DNA from: Pontiellaceae bacterium B12227
GTDB taxonomy: Bacteria > Verrucomicrobiota > Kiritimatiellia > Kiritimatiellales > Pontiellaceae
DNA length: 64,000 bases
Direction of reading: 5' to 3'
Assembly: GCA_029432775.1 (NCBI GenBank)
Contig: JAROAZ010000013.1
Span: forward strand, 62,001 to 126,000
Part shown: piece after piece, positions 18,777 to 28,314 of the stretch
Layout of the letters: each line of letters begins with the position of its first letter
Numbering within the stretch: position 1 is the stretch's first letter
Translations under genes and position numbers: made by a program
The notes under the pieces: generated by a model
Told to the model about the DNA's origin: nothing
Database searches by the model: none
What the model saw: the letters and a program-made list of their open reading frames with translations, nothing else

Positions 18777-20753
18777 TTATTCAAGCTCCAACTTAATAAA
18801 CACCGTATCTGCGGAAGCAGGAACCATATTTGAATAGGCGCTCAGCACACCATCCGTCGCACTGACATTGAACGTGGTGCTCGTGCCCCACGATCCCACT
18901 GTCAGATTCACATTAGTCAGGATGTGAGCAACAACGGAGTCATCGCCAATCAGGGAATAGCTGTAATACCCCGCCCCCATATCAATCGAGGGCTGCATTC
19001 CCTGATCGCTACTATTTGCCGGGTTTCCACCAAATACATATTCCCCGTAATCCAGGAGTCCATCTGAATCGAAGTCAGCGGTTTTCTCTCCGGTCAGACC
19101 CAGATCATCTGCCCACAGCGCAAACCCGCTCAGGATCGAATCTTCCGAGTAGAGGATCTTGCCCACCAGGTTATCGAGTTCGTATCCTGCGGTATTGACA
19201 CCCAGTCCGGACTGGCCATTGCTGAGATCTGCAGCCGTATAAAAGCCGAGCCACAATCTCGATGCCGCATAAGCCGCGGCATTCGTAACCAGCATGTTCG
19301 ACACTTCGTAGACACTCGCTGAAACTCCATTGGAGATCGAGATACCGCATTCAAATACATCGGCGGTAGTCGTTCTTTTCGCCGTATAGGTCAGGAACAA
19401 CGGATCACCTGTAAGGTCATTTGTCGTCGCCAGATCCATACCGATATCACTATCTGCCAAAGTAAGGTCGATGTCGTTCACAGCAGCACCAGAATTCAGC
19501 CCGAAATTGAACGAGTTGTTCCAAAGCGTTTGCCTAACCCGGAATCCCAGCGTACCGGCCGTTGCCATGGTTTTTCCTGCGGTCGTTCCATCCTCAGAGA
19601 AAAAGCAATCAAGGAAGATCGCATTTTCCGAGCCGTTCGCAAACAGCTGAATATCGAACGTCACTTCATAGGATTCCTTGACATCCAGCTGGCGGACTCC
19701 GTCGGTTGTATTCTCCGTCATGTTAGTCGTAATGTACTGACCGCGCCAAGAAGTGCCACCATCTTTATCGTCGGGTCCGGGCCCCGCCCAAGGCATATTT
19801 GTAACGCCAGGCCTGTGCTGCGCAAAATGGTCGTTCGGATCAGCATAGGCACCATTGGTGGTCATGAACCAATATCCGTTACCATTAAGTTGATCCGTTC
19901 CACCATGGGCGTACAAGGTGTGTGGAACCCAGAATGATTCGAGTGTCCAATTGTAGAACGTCTCGAATATCGGCTTCGGCTTCGTGCCCACATAAAAGTT
20001 ATCGTATTGGATTGCTGAGAATCGGCTGAATGACGAAATATTCGTGTTACCCACATCATTCCAGCCCGGCGAGTAACCTGCATAAATCGTCGTACTGTCC
20101 GCTACACCTGAATTCACAAGTATTCCGGATGCGAGTGGAGAATCCAGATACTGATCATCCACAGGGAAATATTGTGCCTGAATCCAGATTGTAGAGTTTG
20201 AGGAAACCAGCCTGTTAACTACCTTGAACCAGTTGCTGGTTTCATTATTAGCCGTATTGACGCCTAGTGAAGAATGGGTCAACCATCCCTCAACCCAAGG
20301 TGCAGCACCAATCACATTTCCGATGGCTCCACCACGGTTACCAACGGCAGCCCCCTTGGCAACTCCATCCCACCAGTTGGGTGTGTCTGTAAAAAAGAGG
20401 CCGAAAGCCGCTTTATTAAAGTTGTTGGTAATATTACCGCCACCCTCGTAAACATAACGGACATCCGTAACGACATAGATATCGGCGTTTGTGCTGACGG
20501 TGAACCCCGTTTGACTCGGGGTGTGGTAATTACGATAAGCCTTAGACGTATCAAACGTGCAGATTCCATTCGTTGCAGTCATCAAGTCCTGCTGAAGGTG
20601 AACGAGATTCGTATTCGAATCCCATTTCGGCTTCCAGTCATCACCCCAGATTGTACCTCCGGAATACGACTCAAAGTCGTCCTCAAAGACAACCAGAGCA
20701 TTTGCGGCACCTGCCGTCAGCACAAGCAGTAGCAATATAGCTAGTTTTTTCAT
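18777..20753 (-). CDS. Secreted paralogue of the 865-residue protein, unknown function
   Basis: The 658-residue protein has a signal peptide (MKKLAILLLLVLTAGAANA). An N-terminal module (about 20-255) shares long blocks with the proteins at 15791 and 12780, including FEDDFESYSGGTIWGDDW, GGAIGN, APWVEGW and SSLGVNTA. A second beta module covers about 260-545. A Ca-binding-like DFDSDGLLDYGEYVFGGNP near 570 and a C-terminal beta domain end it. There is no enzyme motif. It has its own leader with an operator-like palindrome and its own terminator. A carbohydrate-binding function is inferred from secretion, beta-rich modules and the neighbouring GH16 and sulfatase. Confidence 0.85.
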   Translation of the reverse strand: MKKLAILLLLVLTAGAANALVVFEDDFESYSGGTIWGDDWKPKWDSNTNLVHLQQDLMTATNGICTFDTSKAYRNYHTPSQTGFTVSTNADIYVVTDVRYVYEGGGNITNNFNKAAFGLFFTDTPNWWDGVAKGAAVGNRGGAIGNVIGAAPWVEGWLTHSSLGVNTANNETSNWFKVVNRLVSSNSTIWIQAQYFPVDDQYLDSPLASGILVNSGVADSTTIYAGYSPGWNDVGNTNISSFSRFSAIQYDNFYVGTKPKPIFETFYNWTLESFWVPHTLYAHGGTDQLNGNGYWFMTTNGAYADPNDHFAQHRPGVTNMPWAGPGPDDKDGGTSWRGQYITTNMTENTTDGVRQLDVKESYEVTFDIQLFANGSENAIFLDCFFSEDGTTAGKTMATAGTLGFRVRQTLWNNSFNFGLNSGAAVNDIDLTLADSDIGMDLATTNDLTGDPLFLTYTAKRTTTADVFECGISISNGVSASVYEVSNMLVTNAAAYAASRLWLGFYTAADLSNGQSGLGVNTAGYELDNLVGKILYSEDSILSGFALWADDLGLTGEKTADFDSDGLLDYGEYVFGGNPANSSDQGMQPSIDMGAGYYSYSLIGDDSVVAHILTNVNLTVGSWGTSTTFNVSATDGVLSAYSNMVPASADTVFIKLELE

Positions 20754-20846
20754 CTCATGTTCTCCTCATACAGGCCGCCCACCTCGGACACCTTGTGCAG
20801 CTATGCCATCAGTACACAGCCACGGCCTATTTGCGAACGTACACAA
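20749..20846 (-). promoter_or_regulatory. Duplicated leader with operator-like palindrome, copy 2
   Basis: This is the second copy of the leader described at 18384-18482. The palindrome TTGCGAACGTACACAA at 20831-20846 differs by one base from copy 1 and stands at the same distance from the start codon. The rest of the stretch to 21134 is A/T-rich with no gene I can support. Confidence 0.6.
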
Positions 20847-21134
20847 CATAATTTTGTTTACGGTCTCATGCAAGTTGAATTTTTATCTATTTGGACTGCT
20901 TACCCTCAAAACGCTGTTTTTATTGGGGTTTACTAATAATCCCCACCTAACCTTTTGGCCAGATAGGGGAAGTACAACCCTATCCAAAAGGTTTAAATAT
21001 CGCCTTGAAATAAGTTTAGTTATGTTTTCTATAACATTTCTGTGATTCAGCATAGATCACGGTTGAGCAAGGACGTGCAAAGCATGCCGGCAGGCAGAAA
21101 ACTTAGAAATTATAGGGAGGAATCAGGTCAACTT

Positions 21135-21677
21135 TTACTTCACATCGATGACGACGTTGTCAAAACGCCACCATTCAGCCGCTTTCGCAGCCGGCTTTTT
21201 AACCTCGACCATCAGCATCAGATAGGTTTCTGCGGTGCCCGAAGGAACAATCACCTCAGGAATAGAGAGTTTTTGGAACTTGGTAGAGGGAGCAGAAAGC
21301 ACCTTTTCTTTTTCCTGAAGAATGTTACCGGCCGCATCTATACAGATCACAGAGACCTTTGCTTTTGAACTCTGGGACTTTGCTTTGCCCGCAATATCCA
21401 GGTCTACCTTTACAACCCAACCGGGCTCAGCTTTGGAAATCAACTTTGCACAGGCCTTTAAACCGGCCGGTTCGCCTTTGGAAACGCTGCACATAGCCGA
21501 CTTTTCACCATCCGAAGCAGCACGACTGTATACGGTCCACCCTTTACCCTGCGCATTCCATCCCGAAAAGTCACCGCTCTCAAAGCTGCTTTTCACCTGG
21601 GCGGCTCCAACAGAAGCAACTCCAACAGCAATCAGAGCCAACACAGTCCCTAATTGAGTTCTATTATTTCTGCGCAT
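21135..21677 (-). CDS. Small secreted beta-domain protein
   Basis: The 180-residue protein has a signal peptide (to about Ala26) and one domain of about 150 residues that opens KSSFESGDFSGWN and ends EWWRFDNVVIDVK, the usual frame of carbohydrate-binding jelly-roll domains of the CBM4/9 type. No catalytic residues are evident. It is transcribed alone between A/T-rich spacers. Binding of a polysaccharide is inferred from the fold only. Confidence 0.75.
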   Translation of the reverse strand: MRRNNRTQLGTVLALIAVGVASVGAAQVKSSFESGDFSGWNAQGKGWTVYSRAASDGEKSAMCSVSKGEPAGLKACAKLISKAEPGWVVKVDLDIAGKAKSQSSKAKVSVICIDAAGNILQEKEKVLSAPSTKFQKLSIPEVIVPSGTAETYLMLMVEVKKPAAKAAEWWRFDNVVIDVK

Positions 21678-21925
21678 TATCGGATTCCAAAATTGTGAAT
21701 TTCATAAACGGTTGCCAGTAATGACCTATATGCATGAAATATACCAGAAAACATTACACCATTCTTTACTTATGCACCTCTAAATTTGCGATCAGATTTA
21801 TTACTCTGCCGAGTAAAGAATACCTTACCTTAATTGTTAAAATTCAGCAAATCCCCTGTCAGCTAAGTCAGTCGAAAGACGTTCTCTATCTACAACCTCG
21901 GAAGTAATTACTCGATATTGGCCCG

Positions 21926-23734
21926 ATGCCCCCTATGACAGCTATTAAAAAAACCCTTATCCTTTTTGCCGCAGCTACCTCCATTTCGGCTCAAACATAT
22001 CTTTCACCGTGCGATATTGATCTCTCCCCGGATGCATCTTCGCTCTACATCACGGCCCATACCGGCCGAAAGATCCTTGTGATGGACGTAAAAACCCGCG
22101 CAATCAAACAGCAGGTTCCCCTGCCGGGCGAACCATCCGGACTTATCCAGACCGCCGATGGCTCCACCCTATACGTGACGGGCGGAAGCGCCCAGGGTCA
22201 GGTCTGGAAAATCCAGAACGGAGAAATCACCCAAACGATCGACGCAGGTCACACGCCGATGTCGCCACGTCTCTCCCCCGATGAACAAACACTCTACGTC
22301 TGCAACCGCTTTAATGACACGATCTCGTTTATTGACCTGAACTCGGGAGAAACCACAGCAAAGGTTCCGGTCGTGCGCGAACCGGTTGCGGCGGACATCA
22401 GCCCGGATGGCCGGCATTTATTTGTTGCCAACCTCGTTCCGGCCGGACGCGCAGATGTCGATTATGTTGCCTCGGTCATTTCGGTTATCGATACCCAAAC
22501 GAAACAGGTTAAAAATATTCCGTTGGTTAATGGGGCCGAAGGGGTTCGCGACATCCGAATCTCGCCCGACGGGAAAAAGATCTTCTCTACGCACCTGATG
22601 GCCCGCTTTCTGGTGCCCACCACACAGCTGGAACGTGGCTGGGTATCCACCGATGCACTGAGCGTGATCGATGTTGCCGAACAGAAACTGGAATACACTG
22701 TATTGCTTGATGATGTCGCTCAGGGCTTTCCGAACCCGTGGGCCATAGATTTTTCAAAGGATGGCAAGACGCTGGTGATCTCATCCGCCGGAAATCATGA
22801 AATCAGCCTGATCGACCTGCCGGCGCTTACAAAAAAAGTGGAGTCCGAATCCGCCCATATAGAGGGCGAAGCGCATCTTAATGCCCACAATAATCTTTCT
22901 TTCCTTTCAGGGATTCGTAAACGAATAAAGCTGAAAGGTAACGGCCCCCGCTCGCTGGTAGTAAACGGCAACCACATCTATATCGGCCACTATTTCACAG
23001 ACGATGTGGAAGTCCTTGAGTTTTCCACCGACTGGAACACCCGAAGCGGACTAATCCCCCTCGGAGACGAGTACCCGGTTACTCCGGAGCGTCAGGGCGA
23101 AATTTACTTCAACGATGCCGCCCTATGCTTCCAGAACTGGCTCAGCTGCGCCACCTGCCATCCCGATGCGCGCACCGATGCCATGAACTGGGATCTGCTC
23201 AATGACGGCATGGGAAACCCGAAAAATGTAAAGTCGATGCTGCTGGCCCACGAAACACCCCGCGCGATGTGGCTCGGCGTTCGCGACAGCGCCTATGTCG
23301 GTGTCAGAGCCGGCATCCGGCACATCCAGTTCGCCGTCCGGCCGGAAAAGGACGCGGAGGATATCGACGCCTATCTTAAAAGTCTAAAACCGGTCCCCAG
23401 CCCTTATCTGGACAACGGCGAGCTGAGCAACTCAGCCCAACGGGGAAAAACAGTTTTCGAAACCATCGGATGTGCCAACTGCCACCCTGCCCCGCTCTTT
23501 TCCGATCTCCAGATGTATGATATGGGAACCACAACCGGACAGGATGAAGGCCTGCCTGTCGATGTGCCTCATCTCGTCGAATGCTGGAGAACCGCTCCTT
23601 ACCTGCACGATGGCCGGGCCGCAACCATGCGCGATGTTTTCGCTGAGTTTAAACACGGCGACAAACATGGCGGAATATCGGGACTCTCTGAAAAAGAACT
23701 TAATGATTTAGTTGAGTACGTGCTCTCGCTCTAG
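21926..23734 (+). CDS. Periplasmic beta-propeller/di-heme cytochrome c protein
   Basis: The 602-residue protein has a signal peptide ending near SISA, then YVTN-type beta-propeller repeats (about 25-370: LYITAHTGRKILVMD, LYVTGGS, LYVCNRFNDTISFID, LFVANLVP). A C-terminal cytochrome c part carries two c-type heme motifs, CATCH near 412 and CANCH near 515, with a DMGT/PHLVECWRTAPYLHDGRA region that recalls MauG/di-heme peroxidase partners. It probably transfers electrons in the periplasm; the partner is unknown. Met4 is an equally good start. Its last 4 bases overlap the end of the convergent aldo/keto reductase gene. Confidence 0.85.
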   Translation: MPPMTAIKKTLILFAAATSISAQTYLSPCDIDLSPDASSLYITAHTGRKILVMDVKTRAIKQQVPLPGEPSGLIQTADGSTLYVTGGSAQGQVWKIQNGEITQTIDAGHTPMSPRLSPDEQTLYVCNRFNDTISFIDLNSGETTAKVPVVREPVAADISPDGRHLFVANLVPAGRADVDYVASVISVIDTQTKQVKNIPLVNGAEGVRDIRISPDGKKIFSTHLMARFLVPTTQLERGWVSTDALSVIDVAEQKLEYTVLLDDVAQGFPNPWAIDFSKDGKTLVISSAGNHEISLIDLPALTKKVESESAHIEGEAHLNAHNNLSFLSGIRKRIKLKGNGPRSLVVNGNHIYIGHYFTDDVEVLEFSTDWNTRSGLIPLGDEYPVTPERQGEIYFNDAALCFQNWLSCATCHPDARTDAMNWDLLNDGMGNPKNVKSMLLAHETPRAMWLGVRDSAYVGVRAGIRHIQFAVRPEKDAEDIDAYLKSLKPVPSPYLDNGELSNSAQRGKTVFETIGCANCHPAPLFSDLQMYDMGTTTGQDEGLPVDVPHLVECWRTAPYLHDGRAATMRDVFAEFKHGDKHGGISGLSEKELNDLVEYVLSL

Positions 23735-24918
23735 GATTCACTCAAACGCTTCGCGCCTTTATCCTCAAAATAAAGCGCATGCGCCTCTTTCAGAATGCCG
23801 GGAATCCGGTCGGCAAAACGGCTTTCCGACAAACAGGACCAATCGTACGAATCCACCCTGGCGGCCTGCTGTCCGGGAAACCAATGTTCGGCATTGCCCA
23901 ACAGGTTGTAGCGCATTTTCGCAAATTCGCGCAGGCCGAGTCCTTTGTCGAACGTCCACAGACGCAACACTTCGCGTACATTGATTTCACCTGGTGCCTG
24001 AGCATAAAAAGGAAGCCCTTCATGCCAGTGCTTCATCCACTCTGCGCCGAGATCATTTTCCAATGATTGGAAAATACGTTCTTCAATTTTTCCAATGATT
24101 GGAGAATTCCAATGATTGGAAACAGCATCCACATGTTCGTCAAAATCCGTCGGACACGCCGCCCCAAGACTCAGCGTATGAACCTCTGGACGGGCCAGGC
24201 AGTATAAATCATTCCACTGCATCGGCGTAAGCGGATCGCAGAGGGCCGACATTTTTTCGGTCGGGTTGTACAACATACCGCCCTTGTCGTTCGGACTGAT
24301 AATGAAGACACCCATATCCTGCCGGCTCGCGGCTTCCACCATCGACCAGTGCAGCTGATCATAAATATAATACCAATGAAGATTTACATAATCGAACTCA
24401 CCAGTCTCGCAGGCGGGAATCACCGTCTCCGGCCCGGCATGGGTGGAAAACCCGCAGAACCGAACGCGGCCCTCTTTCTGCAACTGGCGAACGGCATCCA
24501 GACAACCGCCCTTCCGTGTGACGGTTTCGATATGCTCCGGCAGGTTGATTCCGTGAATGGAGAGAAAATCAACATGATCCACCTTCAGATAGTTCATCGA
24601 CGTCTCAAACACCTTCAGAAACTCTTCTGCGGTCTCCTTCACACCGATCTTGGTCTGGAGCATATATTTATCCCGCTCAATCGTCGGAAGCACCATGCCC
24701 AGCTGCATTTCTGAAGGCCCGTAGCCGCGGGCGGTTTCAATGTGGGTGATGCCCAGCTCCAGCGCACGATGAATCGTTGCTTCCAGATTTGCCTGAATCT
24801 TCGGTTCAATCTTTTCCGGCTCCAGATCGTCCCAGCCCTGCTGGTAACGCATGCCGCCGCAGGTCAGCACCGGCATCTGAATTTCCGTTCTTCCAAATCG
24901 TTTAGTAGGTATGCCCAT
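23731..24918 (-). CDS. Aldo/keto reductase family protein
   Basis: This 395-residue cytoplasmic protein has no export signal. TIM-barrel motifs are GRTEIQMPVLTCGGMRY, THIETARGYGPSE (Tyr present, but Glu where Asp is usual), LQTKIG (Lys) and FLSIHGIN (His). A C-terminal extension of about 100 residues (from QSLENDLGAEW) contains several Trp and one Cys but no ferredoxin-type cluster. It starts 8 nt after the uvrC stop, so it is probably on the uvrC transcript. Three copies of the dispersed palindrome within 64 bp (24058-24121) are read in three frames. Confidence 0.88.
   Translation of the reverse strand: MGIPTKRFGRTEIQMPVLTCGGMRYQQGWDDLEPEKIEPKIQANLEATIHRALELGITHIETARGYGPSEMQLGMVLPTIERDKYMLQTKIGVKETAEEFLKVFETSMNYLKVDHVDFLSIHGINLPEHIETVTRKGGCLDAVRQLQKEGRVRFCGFSTHAGPETVIPACETGEFDYVNLHWYYIYDQLHWSMVEAASRQDMGVFIISPNDKGGMLYNPTEKMSALCDPLTPMQWNDLYCLARPEVHTLSLGAACPTDFDEHVDAVSNHWNSPIIGKIEERIFQSLENDLGAEWMKHWHEGLPFYAQAPGEINVREVLRLWTFDKGLGLREFAKMRYNLLGNAEHWFPGQQAARVDSYDWSCLSESRFADRIPGILKEAHALYFEDKGAKRLSES
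24058..24121. repeat. Cluster of three TTCCA-N5-TGGAA palindromes
   Basis: Copies at 24058-24072 and 24107-24121 are exact; 24090-24104 has a terminal G instead of A. All share the core CCAATGATTGG. On the minus strand they encode FQSLE, SPIIGK and SNHWN, one in each frame. Confidence 0.85.
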
Positions 24919-24926
24919 TGAAGATC

Positions 24927-26399
24927 CTATTTTTTATCCAGTTCGCTGCGGATGAGTTCCGCTGTCTTTTTTCCAATGCCTGGCGCTTCAGCGATCTGTT
25001 CCACCGTTGCTCGGCCCAGGCGGGTAATGGAGCCGAAGTGTTTCAGAAGCAGTTCCTTCTTAGAAGTTCCAATGCCTGGAATTTCATCGAGCCGTGATTC
25101 CATAATCCGCTGGCGGCGCAGGTCGCGGTGATAGGTGATGGCAAAGCGGTGCGCTTCGTCGCGCAGGCGCGTGACCACGGTGAGCCCGGCGGAATGACGC
25201 GGCAGGACCAGATTTCCGGCGTTATCCGTATAGTCCCAGACGACCTCTTCATACCGTTTGGCTAATCCAACAATGGGCAGTTCATCCAGCCCAAGCAGAA
25301 CCAGCTCGGCCTTGGCCGCCCGCAACTGAGTAATTCCGCCGTCCACCATCACCAGCCCCGGCATAGCTTTTCCCTCGCGCAGCAGGCGGGAATAGCGCCG
25401 GCGCACCACCTCAGCCATGGAGCGCGGATCGTCGGCCCCCTCGACCGTCTTAATGCGAAAACGGCGGTAACGATTCGGATACGGTACCCCATCGACCGAG
25501 CAGACCATACTGGCCACCGAATTGGTTCCCGAAATGTTTGAAATATCGAAGCATTCAATCACCCGCGGCTCTTTTTCGAGCTTCAGCTGCTTCTGCAGTT
25601 CCTTCAGCCCAAGCCGCGCTTCGTCCTGCTTCATCTTCGGCGTTTTGCGCACTTTGGCCTTTTCCCGTACAGCATTATTCAAATGCAGTAACATGTCGCG
25701 CAGTGCGGCGGCCTCTTCAAACTTCAGCTCGGCGGCCATCCGCTCCATTTCGGCGCGCAGCTCTTTGAACATCTCCATCCGCTCGCCACGCAGAAAAGCG
25801 CAGGCCTCTTCCACCCGCTCGCGGTATTGCCCCGGCGTCACCTTTCCAATGCAGGGGGCCGAGCAGTTGGCGATTATGTCGTCGTTACAGTGCGTGTAGG
25901 TCTCTTCGTCCGGCTCGCGCGGCCGGCAGCGCCGCAACCCGAAGCGGCGCTCCAGAAATTCGACCGCCACCTTTGCGGCCATGCCCGAGGTGTAGGGCCC
26001 GAAATAGGCCGCGCCGTCTTTTTTGCGGATCCGACATTTTCCAATGGTTGGAAACGGATGCTGGACATCCACCCGAATCATCTGGAAGCGCTTATCATCT
26101 TTCCAAAGCGTATTGTAGTGCGGGCGGTATTCTTTGATCAGCTTGCCTTCGGTCAGGATAGCCTCGGCCTCGGTTTTGAGCACCACCACATCGAAATCCT
26201 CAATCGAGCTGATCAGGCTGCGGATCTTCGGCTGCGCGGTCCGGCGCGTATGAGAACGAAAATAACTTTTCACCCGATTGCGCAAAGAGGCCGCCTTGCC
26301 GATGTAGATAATCTTGCCGTCTCGATCACGCATGAGATAGCACCCCGGCTTATCCGGCAGGGATTTCAACTTTTCTTTGATGGCCTTCGAAAATTCCAT
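24927..26399 (-). CDS. uvrC: Excinuclease ABC subunit C (UvrC)
   Basis: This nucleotide-excision repair nuclease makes both incisions around DNA lesions loaded by UvrAB. From the ATG at 26399 it has 490 residues: a GIY-YIG domain (about 15-95; PGCYLMRDRDGKIIYIGKA), a UVR motif (about 200-235, KFEEAAALRDML), the RNase H-like nuclease region (ECFDISNISGT and VMVDGG) and a C-terminal helix-hairpin-helix pair (IPGIGTSKK and APGIGKKTAEL). It is shorter than the usual 600 or so residues. An upstream extension to 26591 is rejected because it lacks similarity and overlaps the divergent gene. Palindromes lie at 25067 and 26039. Confidence 0.95.
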   Translation of the reverse strand: MEFSKAIKEKLKSLPDKPGCYLMRDRDGKIIYIGKAASLRNRVKSYFRSHTRRTAQPKIRSLISSIEDFDVVVLKTEAEAILTEGKLIKEYRPHYNTLWKDDKRFQMIRVDVQHPFPTIGKCRIRKKDGAAYFGPYTSGMAAKVAVEFLERRFGLRRCRPREPDEETYTHCNDDIIANCSAPCIGKVTPGQYRERVEEACAFLRGERMEMFKELRAEMERMAAELKFEEAAALRDMLLHLNNAVREKAKVRKTPKMKQDEARLGLKELQKQLKLEKEPRVIECFDISNISGTNSVASMVCSVDGVPYPNRYRRFRIKTVEGADDPRSMAEVVRRRYSRLLREGKAMPGLVMVDGGITQLRAAKAELVLLGLDELPIVGLAKRYEEVVWDYTDNAGNLVLPRHSAGLTVVTRLRDEAHRFAITYHRDLRRQRIMESRLDEIPGIGTSKKELLLKHFGSITRLGRATVEQIAEAPGIGKKTAELIRSELDKK

Positions 26400-26463
26400 G
26401 GTCCGGAATATAGCAGTGAACAATGCATTGGCAAAACACTTCAATTCACACAACTCAACCCCT

Positions 26464-27162
26464 ATGCTTGTTTTCATGAAAATCCGCATTACAGCTAAAG
26501 CAGTCAGGATCCTACTTCTACTGCTCATTCTTTCTGCCGTCATTTCAATCCCGCTTGCCGACCTGTGGATCAAAAAAGACTCGGATGCCACTGTGTTTTT
26601 CGATACGGAATCAATTCCTGCAGAAAAGGTCGGGCTGGTTCTGGGATGCGGCCCGAATATTTATTTTCATTACCGCGTTGATGCTGCGGCCAAACTGTTC
26701 AAAGCCGGAAAGATCCAGCACATCCTCGTCAGCGGGGATAATCATACATCAACCTACGATGAAGCCGGCGCCATGAAAAAATCGTTGATCCTGCGCGGTA
26801 TTCCGGCCGCTCGAATCAGCTGCGATTACGCAGGATTCAGCACACTGGATTCGATTATCAGGGCTAAAAAAGTTTTCGGACAAGACCAGCTCACTATCAT
26901 CTCTCAGGAATTTCACGTTCGACGCGCTCTGTTCATTGCAAAGCGCAGAAACCTGAAAGCAATCGGCTATTGCGCTCAGGATGTGGAAACCTCCATCGGA
27001 GCACCGACCCTCATGCGCGAAGCATTGGCCCGGGTGAAAACTATTCTCGACCTCTATATCCTGCATCGCACCCCGCGCTTTCTTGGCGAACCGGTCCCCA
27101 TCCAGCTGAATCAGCCCCCAACCAACAGGAACCGCCCCACAATTTCTCCTGATAAGGCTTGA
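26464..27162 (+). CDS. SanA/YdcF-like membrane protein (DUF218)
   Basis: The product has an N-terminal membrane segment (ILLLLLILSAVISIPLA) and a DUF218 domain with GLVLGCGP, RVDAAAKLFKAGKIQHILVSGDN, the DYAGFSTLDSI motif and ISQEFHVRRALFIA. This pattern matches SanA, which affects envelope barrier function in enterobacteria; the biochemical activity is not established. I start at 26464; the ATG at 26476 (MKIRI) is equally possible, and no strong ribosome site decides. The gene is divergent from uvrC with a spacer of 64 bp. Confidence 0.85.
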   Translation: MLVFMKIRITAKAVRILLLLLILSAVISIPLADLWIKKDSDATVFFDTESIPAEKVGLVLGCGPNIYFHYRVDAAAKLFKAGKIQHILVSGDNHTSTYDEAGAMKKSLILRGIPAARISCDYAGFSTLDSIIRAKKVFGQDQLTIISQEFHVRRALFIAKRRNLKAIGYCAQDVETSIGAPTLMREALARVKTILDLYILHRTPRFLGEPVPIQLNQPPTNRNRPTISPDKA

Positions 27163-27204
27163 GAGTATTGAGACAAAATATAAGCATGCCACCAGGTTTC
27201 AAAT

Positions 27205-28221
27205 ATGGATCTACTGCTGAATATTTTAAAAGAAATCTGGCTCGTTACCGTTGAAATGGCCCCTTACCTCCTTTTCGGCTTCCTGATGGCCGGCATTCTT
27301 TCTGTGCTGATTTCGCGCGACTATGTGCGCCGCCATCTGGGAGCCCGGAGCTGGACAGGAGCTTTCAAGGCTGCTCTCGTCGGCGTTCCCATGCCGATCT
27401 GCTCCTGCGGAGTCATCCCCCTGGCCGCCTCCTTGCGTAAACAAGGTGCGAGCCGAAGCGCAACAGCCTCCTTCCTTGCTTCCACCCCGCAAACCGGCAT
27501 TGACTCACTCATGATCACCTACGCCCTGCTGGGCTGGGTCTTCGCCGTATTCCGCGCAGCGGTCGCGTTCATTTCAGGCATCCTATGCGGAGCCGCTGTT
27601 GCGGCCGTACCCGAACCGGAAGATAAACAGCACCCGACAGAACCTCTGCCTCCGGCGGCCACTGAAGAAATGCCTCTGCTCCTGCGGATGCTGAAGTATG
27701 GATTTATCACCTTACCCAAAGATATTTCCAAGGCTATGGCCGGCGGCATCATTATTTCAGGCATTATCAGCGGCCTGATTCCGGAAAACTTTTTTGCAGA
27801 CTATCTGGGCGGATCCCCCTGGGCCATGATGCTTATGCTGATCATCGGAATTCCATTGTACGTCTGCTCTTCAGCATCGGTTCCAATTGCGTTGGCTTTC
27901 ATCAAAGCCGGCCTTTCCCCCGGGGCTGCACTGGTGTTTCTCATTACCGGCCCCGCCACCAATGCAGCAACACTCACTACGCTCTGGCAAATTATCGGGA
28001 AAAAACAGCTCGTCGTATTTCTGATCACTTTGGCAACCTGCGCGTTGATTGCAGGTTTAATAATGAACCAGCTTTCTCCCTCGCTCGGGGTTCAGGAACA
28101 GATCTGCCATGGTCACGAAACAACCGGCTGGCACCACCTGCTATATGCCATCGGGCTTATTGCCGTACTGCTGAACGGGATACTTCCGACCCCAAAGAAA
28201 AAGACTTCCTGCTGTTCATAA
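27205..28221 (+). CDS. Permease of the ArsP/SO_0444 metal-efflux type
   Basis: The 338-residue integral membrane protein has about eight hydrophobic segments. The conserved loop PMPICSCGVIPLAASLRKQGASRSATASFLASTPQTG (starting near residue 69) is the hallmark of the DUF318/ArsP_1 permease family; the Cys pair CSC probably binds the metal. A second signature, GIPLYVCSSASVPIALAFIKAGLSPGAALVF, lies near 215. Relatives export organoarsenicals or Cu/Zn. A Cys-Cys near the C-terminus may also bind metal. The gene lies 42 nt after the SanA-like gene. The substrate is uncertain. Confidence 0.86.
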   Translation: MDLLLNILKEIWLVTVEMAPYLLFGFLMAGILSVLISRDYVRRHLGARSWTGAFKAALVGVPMPICSCGVIPLAASLRKQGASRSATASFLASTPQTGIDSLMITYALLGWVFAVFRAAVAFISGILCGAAVAAVPEPEDKQHPTEPLPPAATEEMPLLLRMLKYGFITLPKDISKAMAGGIIISGIISGLIPENFFADYLGGSPWAMMLMLIIGIPLYVCSSASVPIALAFIKAGLSPGAALVFLITGPATNAATLTTLWQIIGKKQLVVFLITLATCALIAGLIMNQLSPSLGVQEQICHGHETTGWHHLLYAIGLIAVLLNGILPTPKKKTSCCS

Positions 28222-28314
28222 TAAATATTTCTTTTTTGCGGTTTTGTCAAAAAGGCCTTCATCTATCGCTCAAACTTTTGTAAAGTGGTCCCATCGTAGA
28301 GTTGGGGTAGTATT

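Noticed and set aside
24971-24985. Partial palindrome in the UvrC C-terminus
   Set aside because: APGIGKK is a conserved helix-hairpin-helix motif, and the DNA match is only 13 of 15.
26400-26591. 64-residue N-terminal extension of UvrC
   Set aside because: It has no similarity, overlaps the divergent SanA-like gene, and the normal UvrC N-terminus starts at 26399.
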